A stretch of 64,000 nt of DNA, taken from the NCBI GenBank assembly GCA_036365455.1, contig JAWQUS010000027.1, positions 13,132,501-13,196,500 of the forward strand. The letters run 5' to 3'. Position numbers and translations under genes: made by a program. Shown in pieces: positions 50,400 through 62,875 of the stretch. Source of the stretch: Macrosoma leucophasiata. Lineage: Eukaryota; Arthropoda; Insecta; Lepidoptera; Hedylidae. How positions within the stretch are numbered: position 1 is the first letter of the stretch; every line of letters starts with the position of its first letter. The notes below the pieces were generated by a model. The model made no database searches, had not been told where the DNA came from, and saw nothing but the letters and a program-made list of their open reading frames with translations.

Positions 50400-52250
50400 C
50401 CAAATTTATACCATATTGCCGTAAGTATTCAACGATAAATGATAGCTAATTTTAAATTTCGAATTCATAAAAAATAATTAGATAAGTTGTACGCGAAATA
50501 ATCTGGCATGAGACATATATCGTTGAAAATAACATGATAATTCACATCACTCTATGTTCCCGTTTACTTATCTGTCTAGAACAAAAAAAATGATCGTAAT
50601 AATGGGCATTTCCCGCAATTATAATAATAGAAGCTCTAGGAATATCATAGAATAAATTGTAGGTACCTACTTGTGATAATATTTTTATCGTCATAATCTT
50701 TCATTTTATGAATTAAACATCATTAGCTCTAATTTTTATAATTGCTTCTGCAAGTGAAGAGGTGCATACGCATAATTGCTAATTACTCTGAAAAAAATAC
50801 GACCTTTAGCTGTTACACTCGTCTTTTATAATTACACCGACGGATACCGGAGGTCCGGTAAATACCTAATGTTATTTTTTTTGCCTGCTTATTTATTGTC
50901 AATGTTACATATTTGTTCGAATAAAATCAATTCACATAATTACTAACTTAGGATAATTAGCTGTAATTGTTCTGTAATTCCTGTAATAATTTCTCGTAAA
51001 ACGAGCTATCAGTTTACTGGCTTAAAGCGATATTAAAGTAAACATTTTTGTTCCACAATATCAATTAACATGATGTTTAAATCAAAACATCATCGGTTTA
51101 ACTTATATATAAACGGCTTTTAATGTTTATTTTAAAATCAAGTATGTGATATTTCCTGTAGGAATTTCTTATAAAACGAGCAAACATTTTACTGATTTAA
51201 AACATCCCATATAAACATGTCTGCGCTAATTACAAAATTGTCATCGGGGAAAGGTCTCGGCGAATTACTCGCCAATTTAGATGCATAATGTCGAGCGCAT
51301 GATGGTTTTGCGAACGGTGGATGGCCATTGTCGAATTACCCCGTTCTTTCTAATTGAAAAACTATTTACAGAATTCTATTCGTATAGAGGAAACCTTGAC
51401 TAATTAAGTGATTTTATCCGTCAAGCGGCTCTCAAGAAGAGTTAGAAGATCGGTCAGTGAAGAGTTTGAAATGAGCTGACTGTGTGCTCAAGTTTTCGTC
51501 ATGATAGTTGAGCTTTTTTGATATTTAATTATATTGACATAAGTATATTAGCTGATTAGTTTAGAAGTTCACTGCGTGGATTATTCGTCGCTATAGGGTT
51601 ATCACTAACCTTAATCAAATTATATATTTACAGTATCTGGTCAACATAATTACGTAGATTTTCATCAATTTCATCAGTGTGATATGTTATATGCGTTCGC
51701 TATAGCTAGGTTTTAGAAATCGTATTTTTAAAGAATAGTTTCCCGTATTAGGCTTAAATGTCCTAATTTCATGCCGAGCCTTAAATTCAAACGTAAGTCT
51801 GTTTTTTGCGTTATAAGTCCTGGCAACCCTGGGAGGCTTTCGGGATACAGGCGGGTTGCGGCAGTCGTGACGTTGTGCGACCTCGTACTTATCTCGCGCG
51901 CTCTCACGACCACGCAGCGAGCACGGCACGACCAAAGCTTTCGTTAAGCCTTTGCTAACATGTGCTTAGAAATACACATTAATGAATTAGGTGGTTCGCT
52001 TGTAATGTTGCCGTTTTATGGAATGTAATATAACGTACCTACAGGTTATATAACATTAGAGTATTTTTTTGACGTAAAGAAAAAAAAATATTACAGTAAC
52101 TACTGACCAATTTAAATTATTTTGTGTTTTTTTTTTCATTTTATTATTTTTATTTGGAATAAACTTTTTAAAGAATAAATGACGTTTTTTATTATTTGTA
52201 TTACTCTGTATAATTAACTTATTAATTAAAAATTTTTTCGGTAACATTAA
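50400..52250. other. Long repeat-poor stretch
   Basis: Few or no recognisable repeat copies, many TAATTA/ATTAGC-type AT motifs, and one mixed-composition patch at 51240-51350 (GTCTCGGCGAATTACTCGCC, GGATGGCCATTGTCGAATTACC) plus a CpG-richer patch at 51835-51935. Candidate non-coding regulatory DNA only; nothing here proves function. Frames at 51687-51935 (minus) have no recognised domain. Confidence 0.4.
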
Positions 52251-52255
52251 AATTT

Positions 52256-52497
52256 AAACGTAATTTCACGCTTGTAGATGTAATTACATGAATACAAGCA
52301 TACATGCATACAAGCATACTTGCAAACAATCTCGATTACCAATTCCGAGGTATTGGGAAACTTCCCGAAAGTGAAAAATCTCAATAGAAAGATAAAAGAT
52401 TTCACACTTTTATGTCTGTTAACCCCCGACCCGGAAATCGAACCCAGCGTAGCCGGTGGCCCGCAACCAGTGGACTGCTGATTCAGTAAATACATTT
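52256..52497 (-). mobile_element. SINE-1, diverged
   Basis: Minus strand: head from the complement of GTAGCCGGTGGCCCGCAACC and CGGAAATCGAACCCAGCG (B box GGTTCGATTTCC), body through TTTCCCAATACCTCGG (complement), tail eroded to GTAATTTCACGCTTGTAGAT on plus. The open frame here is incidental. Confidence 0.6.
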
Positions 52498-52553
52498 TAA
52501 GTAAATTTTAATGCGGCAATTTTTAATTATAAAAATCAATACAAAATATCGAT

Positions 52554-52784
52554 GGTCTAGAAGACAAACAAGCTAAGTACAGACCTACATTCTTTTCGGG
52601 AGGACAGTTCTTCTTTACTTAAACTATATTATTATGTTTTAAGTTATAGTATCTATAAGTTTGGAATTTTCTAGTTAAATGTATTATATATGTATGTATA
52701 TATATGTTTGGAATCAATAAAAACTGTCTTCCCCAAAAACAAAAAAAATGTAGGTCTGTACTTAGCACGTTTGTCTTGTAGGCC
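52554..52784. mobile_element. 231-bp inverted-repeat (MITE-like) element
   Basis: GGTCTAGAAGACAAACAAGC...AAGTACAGACCTACATTC at the left pairs with GAATGTAGGTCTGTACTT-type sequence and GTTTGTCTTGTAGGCC at the right. Arms of about 60 bp also include GGACAGTTCTT / AAAACTGTCTTCC. Flanking AT on both sides is compatible with a 2-bp duplication, but that is weak evidence. Confidence 0.7.
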
Positions 52785-52789
52785 ATATT

Positions 52790-54570
52790 ATAATTCAAGG
52801 AATACATTCTTTACTTTAGTTCATATTGCAAATAAAACAAAACACAATCATGTTATGTAACTCACATAAAATTAATTCCCATATTCCTGTGTTCAAGTTT
52901 GAAGTTGAACGCATGTAAAAAAATGTTGCGATATGCAGACTTCGCGCGTAGATAACGGAGCTAGAATTAAAGTCTGTATACTATAAAACGATGCTCTTTA
53001 AGGATGGATTAATTTAAATAGTGAGTTATATCAGATAGTTGGTTAAAGTCTGCAAGGGCCACCGCACACGTTTCTTGTTGAATGTGCGCGGGTCGCACAC
53101 CGTATCTCGCGATCTCGCCATTTGCATCCAGCGTCTCGGTAGCGTAACTTCAAACCGTACTTAACTCGTTCCTCAAAGAAAAGCTACATCGCTTTCACAT
53201 AGCCACATACCGTTTCAGTTCCATACAGGGTCCTGTTAAGTGGCGTATGTGATTTTTAAGACACGTTCATACGAGCATACTCTTGCGGTGTTGGAATAAG
53301 GATGTTAGCTTATTTTTATTTTATTGGTTTTCCAAAAAGTATTGGATAAATAAATACTATTTGTCTTTGAAACATGTAGTCAATAAGTAATAATTGTTGA
53401 GATATAACAATTCAAAACATTGCGGGTAGTGAAATGACTCAAAACGGGCCATATAAAATTGGAACCCGTTATGACGTCACAGCGTGGTAAAACAGCGTTG
53501 AATTTAATAGTGAAATCAAGAAATTTTACAACATCTTCGTATATTATGTTTTTGTCTTACGTTGTAATACTAAAAGTAGGAAATTGTACAAAAATCCTAA
53601 ACGAGAAATAATTTTAATTTTTAAATGAACTTTTCACATCTTTTTGTCAAATATTTGCAACAATAATGTTGAAGACGTTTGACAGACCTTTAAAGTATAC
53701 CTTTAATAGTTTAGAAATATTTTAAGGACTTCACGCCACATATAATCTTCCCTTATACAACTTTTCTTAAATTGAAAGTAAATATTTACAACCCTGCTAC
53801 ATTTCGACAGTCGTATCCAACCTAAATGTAACTGTGTATGACGTAAATACGCGTCCATGTGCGTGGTCGTGCGCTGACGGTAATGACAGGGCGCACGCGC
53901 GCGCCGCCTAATTGATAATGCGGCGAGGACGTGCGCGAGAGCCATGCGCCATGGGAACCGCGCACGAGGATCTCGCCAGGATGCAATGCGACGCAATTAC
54001 CCTGCATCATGCTAATGACCTCGATCTGATGAGTTCGCGGTTTTGGTAACGAGGTACTGAGTTCTCACGGTTGTTAACGAAAGTATGACTTTCTTTTCGA
54101 AAATTTAACTTTATGACCTTTATGTTGATTATAATTGTATGTACAACGCTGTAATCATGTATTAGACGAGAAAGTAGAAATACTGGAACTGCCGAATTAT
54201 AAATTCAAATAAATATAAAAAATACGACCTTCAGTAATGAAGAGTGCGACATTGATGATGATGATGATAAAAAATAATTAAAAAAATAAATTTAATTTTA
54301 TCTAGGTCTAAGTCTTCAAAGATCAACTCAAGAATATTTTATATACTTACAATTGTCTGACCAAATTAAATCAAAAGTGCATAATGAACAGATTAACAAT
54401 ATAGGTTATAGGGGTGTACGTTTTTTTGAGGTCAGTGCCAGCAAAGCTACTCGTACCAATATCAATATAAATCTAAATCAAAATAGGCATCAATGTTGAT
54501 ATAAAACGGTAATAAAAGCTGGCAAGTCGAAAATGTATTGAAGTCTCTACCTCAGAATACGTAATATTCT
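52790..54570. other. Repeat-poor stretch with CpG-rich patches
   Basis: CpG-rich patches at 53085-53175 and 53850-54010 (GGGCGCACGCGCGCGCCGCC, GGCGAGGACGTGCGCGAGAG) break an AT-rich background. No exon with a recognisable domain. They might be promoter-proximal or first-exon sequence of an unseen gene, or simply old repeat DNA. Confidence 0.35.
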
Positions 54571-54668
54571 GTACACGTCTGTATCTCCGATGGGGTAGGC
54601 AGAGGTAGATGCATGCATTCCAGCATATCTACGAGTACATGCAAACACCCATGATTCGCCGGCTACGT
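54571..54668 (-). repeat. SINE-1, 3' part
   Basis: TCCGATGGGGTAGGCAGAGG, ATGCATGCATTCCAGC and CATGCAAACACCCATGATTC on plus are the complement of the SINE-1 tail and lower body. The head is absent. Confidence 0.65.
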
Positions 54669-54904
54669 TTAATATTTTTTGTAGAAATTCATAAATATAA
54701 TAAATTCGTAGGATTTAAATACAAAAAAAATACTAATCCATATTTCAAGTTACATCAACATAAGTGTAACGACGAGAAACATTAGAGATGCATAAAATGA
54801 GCATAATACAGTTATAAAAATTGGCACCGGATTTAGTTCTCACGGTCTTATCTGTATTAACAGCGGGAACTTGTTTGATATTTATTTTGTCATGTGACAC
54901 TATA

Positions 54905-54998
54905 TTAACTTCCGTTTTTCTAAAATGTGAATAGGTACCTACCTATTCATATTTTTGTTTTTGTAATTTAATTCAGATTGTAGAAAAACGGAAGTTAA
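54905..54998. repeat. Nested hairpins
   Basis: The outer arms TTAACTTCCGTTTTTCTA (54905-54922) and its exact complement (54981-54998) enclose a second small hairpin GAATAGGTA / TACCTATTC (54929-54948). Confidence 0.7.
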
Positions 54999-54999
54999 G

Positions 55000-55677
55000 G
55001 TAAATGAGCTTTCGCCCATTGGTCAAAATGCGACAAATCACCAGACAAATATTCGGGGAAAGCTGCATTATTTTGCATATTTTGTTTTCTATTCTATTCT
55101 TGTCCCAATACTTGTTTATTGGTTATAGTAAAGTTCGCCAAAGGTCAATTTAAACACGCAAGAAAGTCCGTTCTAAACTATTTTGTTTTGCATAGATAAG
55201 CATGGATACTACTCGTAGTAAAGTATACTAAAGAGATGGATGAGTCATACATGTCGATTGTCATTTACTATGAGTGATCATATGAAATGTTTAAAGGGCA
55301 TTTTTATACGATGTAATTTTTAAACTAGTAATAAATTTTAATTAATTACAACGCCACTGAAGCTTATTGGCTAACTTCACGCATGAACGCGTCCTAACGT
55401 TTAAACGGTTAAAAAACGATAAAAAAGATTAACACGCAAAACCGACTTGTCATAATGAATGTACTGAGTTTCCTCAGGCATATACGTCATACCTAAATAG
55501 CGTACCTATTTACCTCGCTACAAGCTGTAAGCTGCTAACTTCCGTCATAAAATGGACTATAAAATAATTTTATTTCCGATTCGACAAGCAGTTCCTCAGA
55601 TTATCGAGATCAAACAAATGAAAACATGGAGTTTGATTTTGAAATTTTATTTTAACGAAATCCTATATTATTTTTAG
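55000..55677. other. No recognisable feature
   Basis: AT-rich DNA without a recognised gene or repeat. Confidence 0.45.
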
Positions 55678-55690
55678 GTACCTAGTTAGA

Positions 55691-55946
55691 ACCTAACTTC
55701 ATGTGCGTAAAACGTAACTTCACGCCTGTAATCCCCGCAGGGTTAGGCAGAGGTAAATACATACATTCAAGCATACATGCAATTTTTTGCACGCATACAG
55801 GAAATTTCCAGAAAATGGAAAATCCTAATAGAACCAGAGATAAAGGACTTTACACAATTATCTCTGATAACCCCCTACCCGGGAATCGAATCCACGAGCT
55901 CAGCGTAGTAGTACCTAGTAGCCTGCTACCACTAGGCTACCGAGGA
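55691..55946 (-). mobile_element. SINE-1 with 13-bp duplication
   Basis: Bounded by GTACCTAGTTAGA at 55678-55690 and 55947-55959. On the minus strand the head CCTCGGTAGCCTAGTGGTAG and B box GGATTCGATTCCCGGG lead to a body with an internal deletion (the CAGTACC...CACCTGTTAC part is missing), then the tail complement of CTTCACGCCTGTAATCCCCG. Confidence 0.85.
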
Positions 55947-55959
55947 GTACCTAGTTAGA

Positions 55960-57455
55960 TTAATATATTTTATACATGAAGTAGTTGCATATTCAAGAGT
56001 CTAAATTTTCAATCGGAAACTGGAGGTAGACTTCTTAATTTAAAGTACTTCTTTATAGTATTAGCCACGGAATAGATAAATAAAGATGGAATGGTAATGT
56101 GGGCGTGGCAAGCGCGCGACAACTATGCGTGAACACACATAGTTCGGCAGAACCATTCGTTTGCCGCTCGTAGTGTCGTGTAGACTGCTTCGAACGACGC
56201 ATCTCTTGGTAAAATACCATGAAGTGCCAATTTTAACATGTAATATGAAATGTCAGACCTCAAGTATAAAGCGAGGAGGTATACCTTTTGATCGGTAAGT
56301 CACAAATAACATTTGTTGTTATAATACTTGTAAAAAACATATAAATATACAAAGGAATATGAATATTCGAACTTAAACTGCATTATTTAAACGTTACTGC
56401 TAGCGAATACATTGCTCGTTAAGCACTCGCTCAATTATCGCTATTACTGACTCCGCTGGCAATGTACAGCATGTAATGCGTTCGCTACACTTCGACTAGT
56501 TTATTGGTGAGTATATTGTTGTGTGCGTGCGAGTGTTTATTGCCTACGGGCGTTACATCTTAGTATGCAAACTTACGCAAACGAATAGCTGCCCTGAGGA
56601 TTAATGTGTGGGTGATTGTCGAGATGGTGTTACATTTGTGTAAGAAATTGCATGGTGGGAGAAAAGCGGCGACACTGGTTCTAATACTAAATTGAAGCAA
56701 AGGCCTTTCCATTCTTATTTATCTATTCCGTGGTATTAGCAGTAGAGTATAATGTCTGCTATTAACGTTTATTTTAGGACTGTACGGAATTATCATTACT
56801 GGTAAGCAGTACTACACAGGCCTGATATTTTTCAATCCTAAAAGTAGAATGCAATAACAACTTACAGTTATAATATTGCAATGGTGCATAGGTATCTATT
56901 ATAATGAAAAAAATTAAAAAATACTCTTCCAATTATTATAAATGTTTGCTTGAATATATTCACAAGACTAAAGCAAAAACCAGTTTCAGTATTATCGGAA
57001 ATTAATAATTAATTTTTGTTTATCTAAAACAAGTCTTCGTATAAAACCGGTGAAAATTTTCCTTAGCTTAGTTATCCATCGAATTAATCTTAAAAAAGAA
57101 ACAGATCATTAAAATATCTATCTAAAAAATGTTTTTACTTTAATGGAGTTATGTAGGTAAGTCATTAAATGGTAGCGATAAATGTAAATGGGTTTAAAGA
57201 GAATAATTGCCTCATACAATATCCATCTTTGACCCGGTTGCAACCTAAATGCAAACATTAGGGACACGCAAGAGCGCGTTGTGCCCGCTGCGTGTTTCAC
57301 CGGCCCCGACTATCATGCAAGCGGTTAACACTATTTTAAGCTCCCTTCACACATTTACGAGCTAGATATCAAATGATGAGCCCTTACAAAAATAATGACG
57401 ATAAGATAAATTACAGCCGGCGTAGTAGTACCTAGCCAGAAGACTTTTTTTTGTA
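55960..57455. other. Mostly unique DNA
   Basis: A moderately CpG-rich patch lies at 56095-56215, with a small AACTATG / CATAGTT inverted pair. No repeat family or gene recognised. Confidence 0.4.
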
Positions 57456-57459
57456 CATA

Positions 57460-57560
57460 CCAAAGAAAGTAAACAAGCTTGAAGTTCACGTGTATGTTAA
57501 GTGACGATTACAGGCTAAAGAGACAATTTGTCACCGACAAATGGGACAAATAATTATCAC
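57460..57560 (-). repeat. Rep-A tail, diverged
   Basis: AAAGTAAACAAGCTTGAAGTTCACGTG and GTTAAGTGACGATTACAGGC on plus are a poor complement of the Rep-A 3' end. The upstream part cannot be followed with confidence. Confidence 0.4.
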
Positions 57561-57639
57561 CCAGTGCTAGAAAGGCCGCAAAGCATTCATCGGTACCTAT
57601 GAGACCTAAGTTGTTACGGTGTTATACAACTACAAGAAC

Positions 57640-57690
57640 ATTATCAGCACGCTTGAGCTCCCAGGTTCGATCCCTGGATCCCAACAAATT
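57640..57690 (+). repeat. tRNA-like B-box scrap
   Basis: GAGCTCCCAGGTTCGATCCCTGG is a T arm with B box, and nothing around it forms the rest of a tRNA. Probably the remains of a SINE head. Confidence 0.4.
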
Positions 57691-58320
57691 CTAACACTCA
57701 TAAATGTGATAATATGGTACTTACGACAACAACAGTACAATATCTAGTTAATATCACTGAAATATATTTTATCTGGAACTATACTTTGAAATAAAATATG
57801 TAATTTCAAACAATTACTTACAAGGAACATACGTTGCAGTTTTTTCAGACTACTTGCCAGTAAATTTTAAAGTAAGTAGCTTATTTTAATAGGATTCACA
57901 AAAGCACAGGAGGGACAGAAAAAATATTTTATTACCTGTAAATTTTTATATTAAAAAATATAAAACGACGATGACGTATGTACATAAAACAGCACATAAA
58001 TAGGTCGAGCCATTTTGGCGAAGTTCGATAACCAACTGTGACCTGAGATTTCATTTTATTAGCTATGACATGCATATAATAATTTCACAAAACATGTTCT
58101 CCTCTTTTTAGTTAAAATTGTGTTTATAATAAGTTACTTTGATACTATTTGCTTGAGTTCGTCTTGTGTGTACATAAAATACCGATATACCTACTATTGC
58201 CGTTGTATTTTTTAATAAGCTGAATCGGTGAACTACGTTCCTTAGAATTAAACATTGTGTCAAAACATTTGACAGGTTGTTTTAATATTTTTATTTCAAT
58301 TTCTTTATATTTTCACACCT
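57691..58320. other. No recognisable feature
   Basis: AT-rich DNA without a recognised gene or repeat. Confidence 0.4.
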
Positions 58321-58428
58321 ATTAAATCTTCCTTGGACTTCTACGAATATTTCGAAACTAAAATTAGTTGAATCGGTTCAATCGTTCTCGAGTTTTACTA
58401 CTAACAAACGCCATTTTATATATTTTAG
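58320..58428 (+). repeat. Helitron-like internal fragment
   Basis: CTTGGACTTCTACGAATATTTC, AAAATTAGTTGAATCGGTTC and CGTTCTCGAGTTTTA are blocks common inside lepidopteran Helitron-like repeats. No termini. Confidence 0.4.
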
Positions 58429-58587
58429 AAATTAAAGTGCTGAGGTCTTACTGTCGCAGATCTATCTGCTCCAAAATGGTAGTGTAGTAAATTTCTATGT
58501 AACTTTAACACTACCGTATTCCACTTGTATAGTTTTATTTAGATACGGCTCAGTAATTTCTGCACAAAGATAAAATATACCTATAAA

Positions 58588-58905
58588 TCTATAGAAATAA
58601 ATTAAATTGGAGTCTGTTTGTAATATAAACATAACCGCTTTTCACTAAATGCAAATGTATGTATACACGGTACATATACCAAAACATTTTTTTTTACAAT
58701 TTTTGACTGTCTGTCTGTCTGTCTGTTTGTTCCGGCTAATCTCGGGAACGACTGGACCGATTTTGACGGGACTTTCACTGGCAGATAGCTTATGTAATAA
58801 GGCGTAACTTAGGCTACTTTTATACTAGCTGCACTCACGACTTCGTCCGGGTAGGTACTGAACAATCATCAATTCTCACGGGGACGAAGTCGCGGGTACA
58901 GCTAG
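58588..58905 (+). mobile_element. Helitron with intact ends and an inverted 3' duplicate
   Basis: A|TCTATAGAAATAAATTAAAT to GTCGCGGGTACAGCTAG|T, 318 bp. It holds TGTCTGTCTGTCTGTCTG and GACTGGACCGATTTTGACGG. Its 3' terminus occurs twice: inverted at 58824-58848 (ACTAGCTGCACTCACGACTT...) and direct at 58881-58906. It lacks the tandem array of its relative at 40106. Confidence 0.8.
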
Positions 58906-58909
58906 TTAA

Positions 58910-60265
58910 ATATAAGAACATACAATATTATAAACCCACCCTATAGCATGCAGGTATATATTTATCATGCAGAACGCTTCTTTCACTGAATTAAGTATTC
59001 AAGAAACACAAGAAAGCTACAGGCGTCATTTATCTAAGAAAACCTGTCGCAAATTTAACTAATAACCATCCATTCCACGTTCGAATTCAGCCAAATATGG
59101 CAAACATACTCGTCTGTTTGTTACTCGTATAATTGAAACATTTCGAACAAAAGCGTATATAACCGTTAATCGTCCTCGTGTCTAGTCCAGTGGCCTTTGG
59201 TAGCATCTGCTGCTTATGAAATAAAGAAAAAATACGCTCCGAGTATTCGATTGTCTCCTGTGTAGTGGTGATATGCCAACTAAGGGGTTAGTTGATTTAT
59301 GTTTGTGCTGCAACTACAATTTTATTAGACAACGACTTGTAATGGCTCCTCTTTCGTACTTTTGTTTGTTACATTATTAAAAGGTTGTAACATATGTTCA
59401 CGAGTTGTAAACGAGCAGAAAAAAAGACTTTTCATGCATTTTAAATTTGTTAAATGTAAAACGATGACTATTTAGAGAATTTACTGGGATGTGTAACAGT
59501 TTTTTAAATTGGAAGTGATCGCAAGCAACTGCGTGCGCTCCTGTCTTGTAGACTTGGTGGCGTGTGGTCTTTCAACGTTGAAACTATGTCTTACTGAAGG
59601 GCTCTAAATTTAATCCAATTTCATTAATCATGAGTCGATGTTCAAATACAGGTCGAGCAAAACTTTAACTACATAAAAATCTCGTGTTATCTTTGTCTTT
59701 TCTTATCAAATTCTTGCGAAAAGGCTAGATTGATTTTTATGATTTTTTATAATATTTGGTAGGTTTGAGAATGGGCCGTATTTTTTGCCGCTATACGAAT
59801 ATATGATATGAAATTCACTCAGTCGGGTATGTATATATTTATGTCAGACACAGGCTATACCTACTCAATTGGTGCCGCTCTGACCCCTCGCGCCTTTGCA
59901 TACATTTCTTGCAAGCAATATAACGCTATAAATTTTGTTCACTTATTTTTTTTGCAAAATCTCCCTTTTCTTTAGTTTCCATTTGAGAGGAAAGTTTATT
60001 TCTGTTTGATTTGTCCACCCCTTGTAGGAAGTGGCTTCTCCATTACAATTTTATTCCACTTCACATTTCTAATGAGATTTCTCGAAATGAGTTCGTGAAA
60101 AATATTTTTTTTTGGAAGGTAGAAATATTTTAAGTAATTGATTTTCATATTAATAAATTAAAATAATTCTACTTCCCTCGAGGGAATCCCAAATATGGTT
60201 GGGCCATTCTATTAAACTAAAAAGCAGTTACATAATACTAATATGTATTATCAAAATAATCTTAA
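58910..60265. other. Repeat-poor stretch
   Basis: No recognised repeats or genes. AT-rich with scattered short T runs. Confidence 0.4.
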
Positions 60266-60372
60266 GTATGACCCCGTAATAACTATCACAGAGACATGAC
60301 AACTTAACAAGGGGTGGCAAAACATCTGCATTTTGACCTCTGGTTTTTGTGTAGATGTCTGTAGGCTGCATT
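60266..60372 (+). repeat. Rep-A, middle part
   Basis: GACCCCGTAATAACTATCAC, GAGACATGACAACTTAAC, GCATTTTGACCTCTGG and TGTCTGTAGGCTGCA. It stops before the tail. Same subfamily as 2539 and 14151. Confidence 0.6.
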
Positions 60373-60389
60373 AGATAAAAAAATATGGC

Positions 60390-62870
60390 TTGGCAAATAA
60401 TAATGTGACCAAAAAACTAAAGTTTAAAAGCCTGGATTTTTTTTGGTCAATGTTCAGAAATTTGTTGAGCAAATCATAGTTTTATACCTATTGTATTTGG
60501 TAATTTATATTTTATTTTTATATACTTACATATAGAATGTAGGTTTTTGCATGTCTGTCGACAGTTACGGCACCTATTCACCTAGTCAACAAAATTAAAA
60601 TGAAAAGTTTTGTGGCAGCGTACAAAAGCGCCGTCATTGTTAATTAACACTCAGTTAAAGTTAAAAACTACTTTTGGGATTTAGAAAGTATTAAAGTAAG
60701 TTATCTTATTACGGTTATAGAGTTATGTACAGCTCGGTAATTGCAGAACAGCGTAAATTCTCAAGCATCTGTTGTGATAGCGCATCTGTATTGTAAAGCC
60801 TATGGATTTTATTTGACCTTTATTTATTTCGGAAATATTTTGAGTTAGTTACACCATTTATAATTCGAAACAGCCGGATCTTCTTTATTTGGCAAAAGAA
60901 CCTGTATCACTTTCTCGAAAATCAAACCAGATATCGCACAAAGCAGGGGTGATTTATATGCTACCTAAGTAGTTAACACATTTTTAATAACAACACTATT
61001 CAAGCAATTGAGGGTGATATAGGTTTATGTGATATCGACATAGTATTTTGTTGGTCGCCGCTGGCTAGTGGTTCTCGTGTAAACAAGGACGCGTTTAGTC
61101 GAGAGCCGCCCGGCTCGCCCGCGTTCTCGTAAACTTGCTATGGGGCCATATAACCGCAGGTTGACGATCGATTGGATAAAATAGGTACACTGTTAAGAAC
61201 AATCTCGAAGTTTACAGTGCTCATCAAAGAAATATTGCAAATCGAGCTTTAAGAAAGGGACTTTCAACTAGTTTCGAGTTTGTAGAGCTTTATCTCTGCT
61301 ACACACTGCCTACGTACGCACTAATAGTCTAGTATTGGTCAAAGCTTGATCAAAATGGTCGATAAACGTCAGAAAGGTTGTGTGCGATAGAGATAACGCT
61401 CTACATAACCGACATTATCCGAAGTCTCCCATCCTAAGGTCGATGTGCAATATATCTTGCTGTGTACTGTAATAGAGTTTACATTGATGGTAATTAATAC
61501 CGCAAAATTCCGTCTTAGTGCAGTAGCGGCAATTAATCCTTATAGGTACCTGCATAATAATAACCACTTATTTCGTGAAGTCGCTTATATTTAGCTCACA
61601 CTCAATGGTGTTTCATATGATTGTGATATTGTTATAGTATTTTGATGGTCGCCGCTGTCCACTAGGTTATTATATAAATTTAGAGTACAGATTTATGTTG
61701 CAATGATGTTGTTGGTGATATACTTTAAGTTTCTGTAATAAGCTAAAGACACGTTTAAGAAAAGAAAATCTATTCGCATAGGCCGGTCTCTCAAATGTTA
61801 GAGCAACCTAAAAGTGGAGATTAAAAGTGTATTTTTTGATCTAATTGATACCTGATAATAATCATTAGTAGGTAAGTTACATTTTACGTAATGCATCGGA
61901 TCGAACAATTTGTACGGTCTGACAGACTTGTCGTCTTATTTTAATTATATCTATTTTGTATTTAAATCATAAGTTAAGTACGACATTACATACGAAATAA
62001 GTGTTTTAATTTTGAAAGTCTCAATTATAGCACATACCATGCCGCCCACTCGACAGTTGGACCGCGATTTACAGTCGGTGAAAAAAATTTATAATATCAA
62101 TTCAAAAATTATTAAGATTATATTTAAAATTCTAATAGGTAAAAGAGTGGCGTCCGCACGTTTAGTGGCCGCACGCGAAGCATGAAGCGCGCGTGCACCG
62201 TTTTCAGTTAAAAACAACGGCGCGGCCACGACCACGATAGAGTGTTGCCGCGGTTTGGTCGGCCGCTGCTCGCTCTAGGTGAATACGCGGACTAAAGAAA
62301 CCATTGAGACGAACATTTCCTTAAAAAATTGAGTGCAAAAAAACACTGTTTTATTTTTCTAGCTAGATTATTACGAAGGTCGAATATTCTACATTTGTTA
62401 AAACAAATAATTATAGCCTTAATACTTTAAGTTATATACTTTAGGTATATATTTAAGTTGATTACTTAAAAAAAAGAGATTTATTTTCACAAATGATTTC
62501 TATCGATTTTATTTAGTGATCCATTCACTTTACAACTCATAAAAAATCTTTATGGCATTTATTTAAGTTCATAAGGAAGCTAAACACGATGTTTTATTAT
62601 TATGTTAATGAATATACAATATGTTGGGATCATTTCAAATTATTATAATTAATAGAGTTGAAAAATCGCCGTTATTAAAACACGTGCTTGAGGTTTGTTA
62701 ATTTTAATTAAGTAAGCATTATGTGAAGCCATTTATATTAAGAATACTAAGAAAAAAATATCCGTTATATTCATATTTTTAAGGCACATCATTAATATGT
62801 CTACTAATATAATTTATCTGCACATGGGCTTAGATTAGAGTCAATGTTTAGTGTTTTTGTGCTAGGTGTT
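60390..62870. other. Long repeat-poor stretch
   Basis: Apart from the small inverted-repeat element at 61257 and a CpG-rich patch at 62150-62300, I recognise nothing. The patch (GGCGTCCGCACG, GTGGCCGCACGCGAAG, GGCGCGGCCACGACC) includes TTTTCAGTTAAA, which resembles an arthropod initiator (TCAGT), and an inverted pair GTGGCCGC / GCGGCCAC. A promoter is possible but unproven. Confidence 0.35.
61257..61430. repeat. Inverted-repeat (MITE-like) element
   Basis: GTAGAGCTTTATCTCTGCTA..(61282-61306) pairs with GTGTGCGATAGAGATAACGC..CTAC (61380-61404) with a few mismatches. Weak pairing continues outward to GGGACTT / AAGTCTCCC. Class unknown. Confidence 0.5.
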
Positions 62871-62875
62871 CTACG

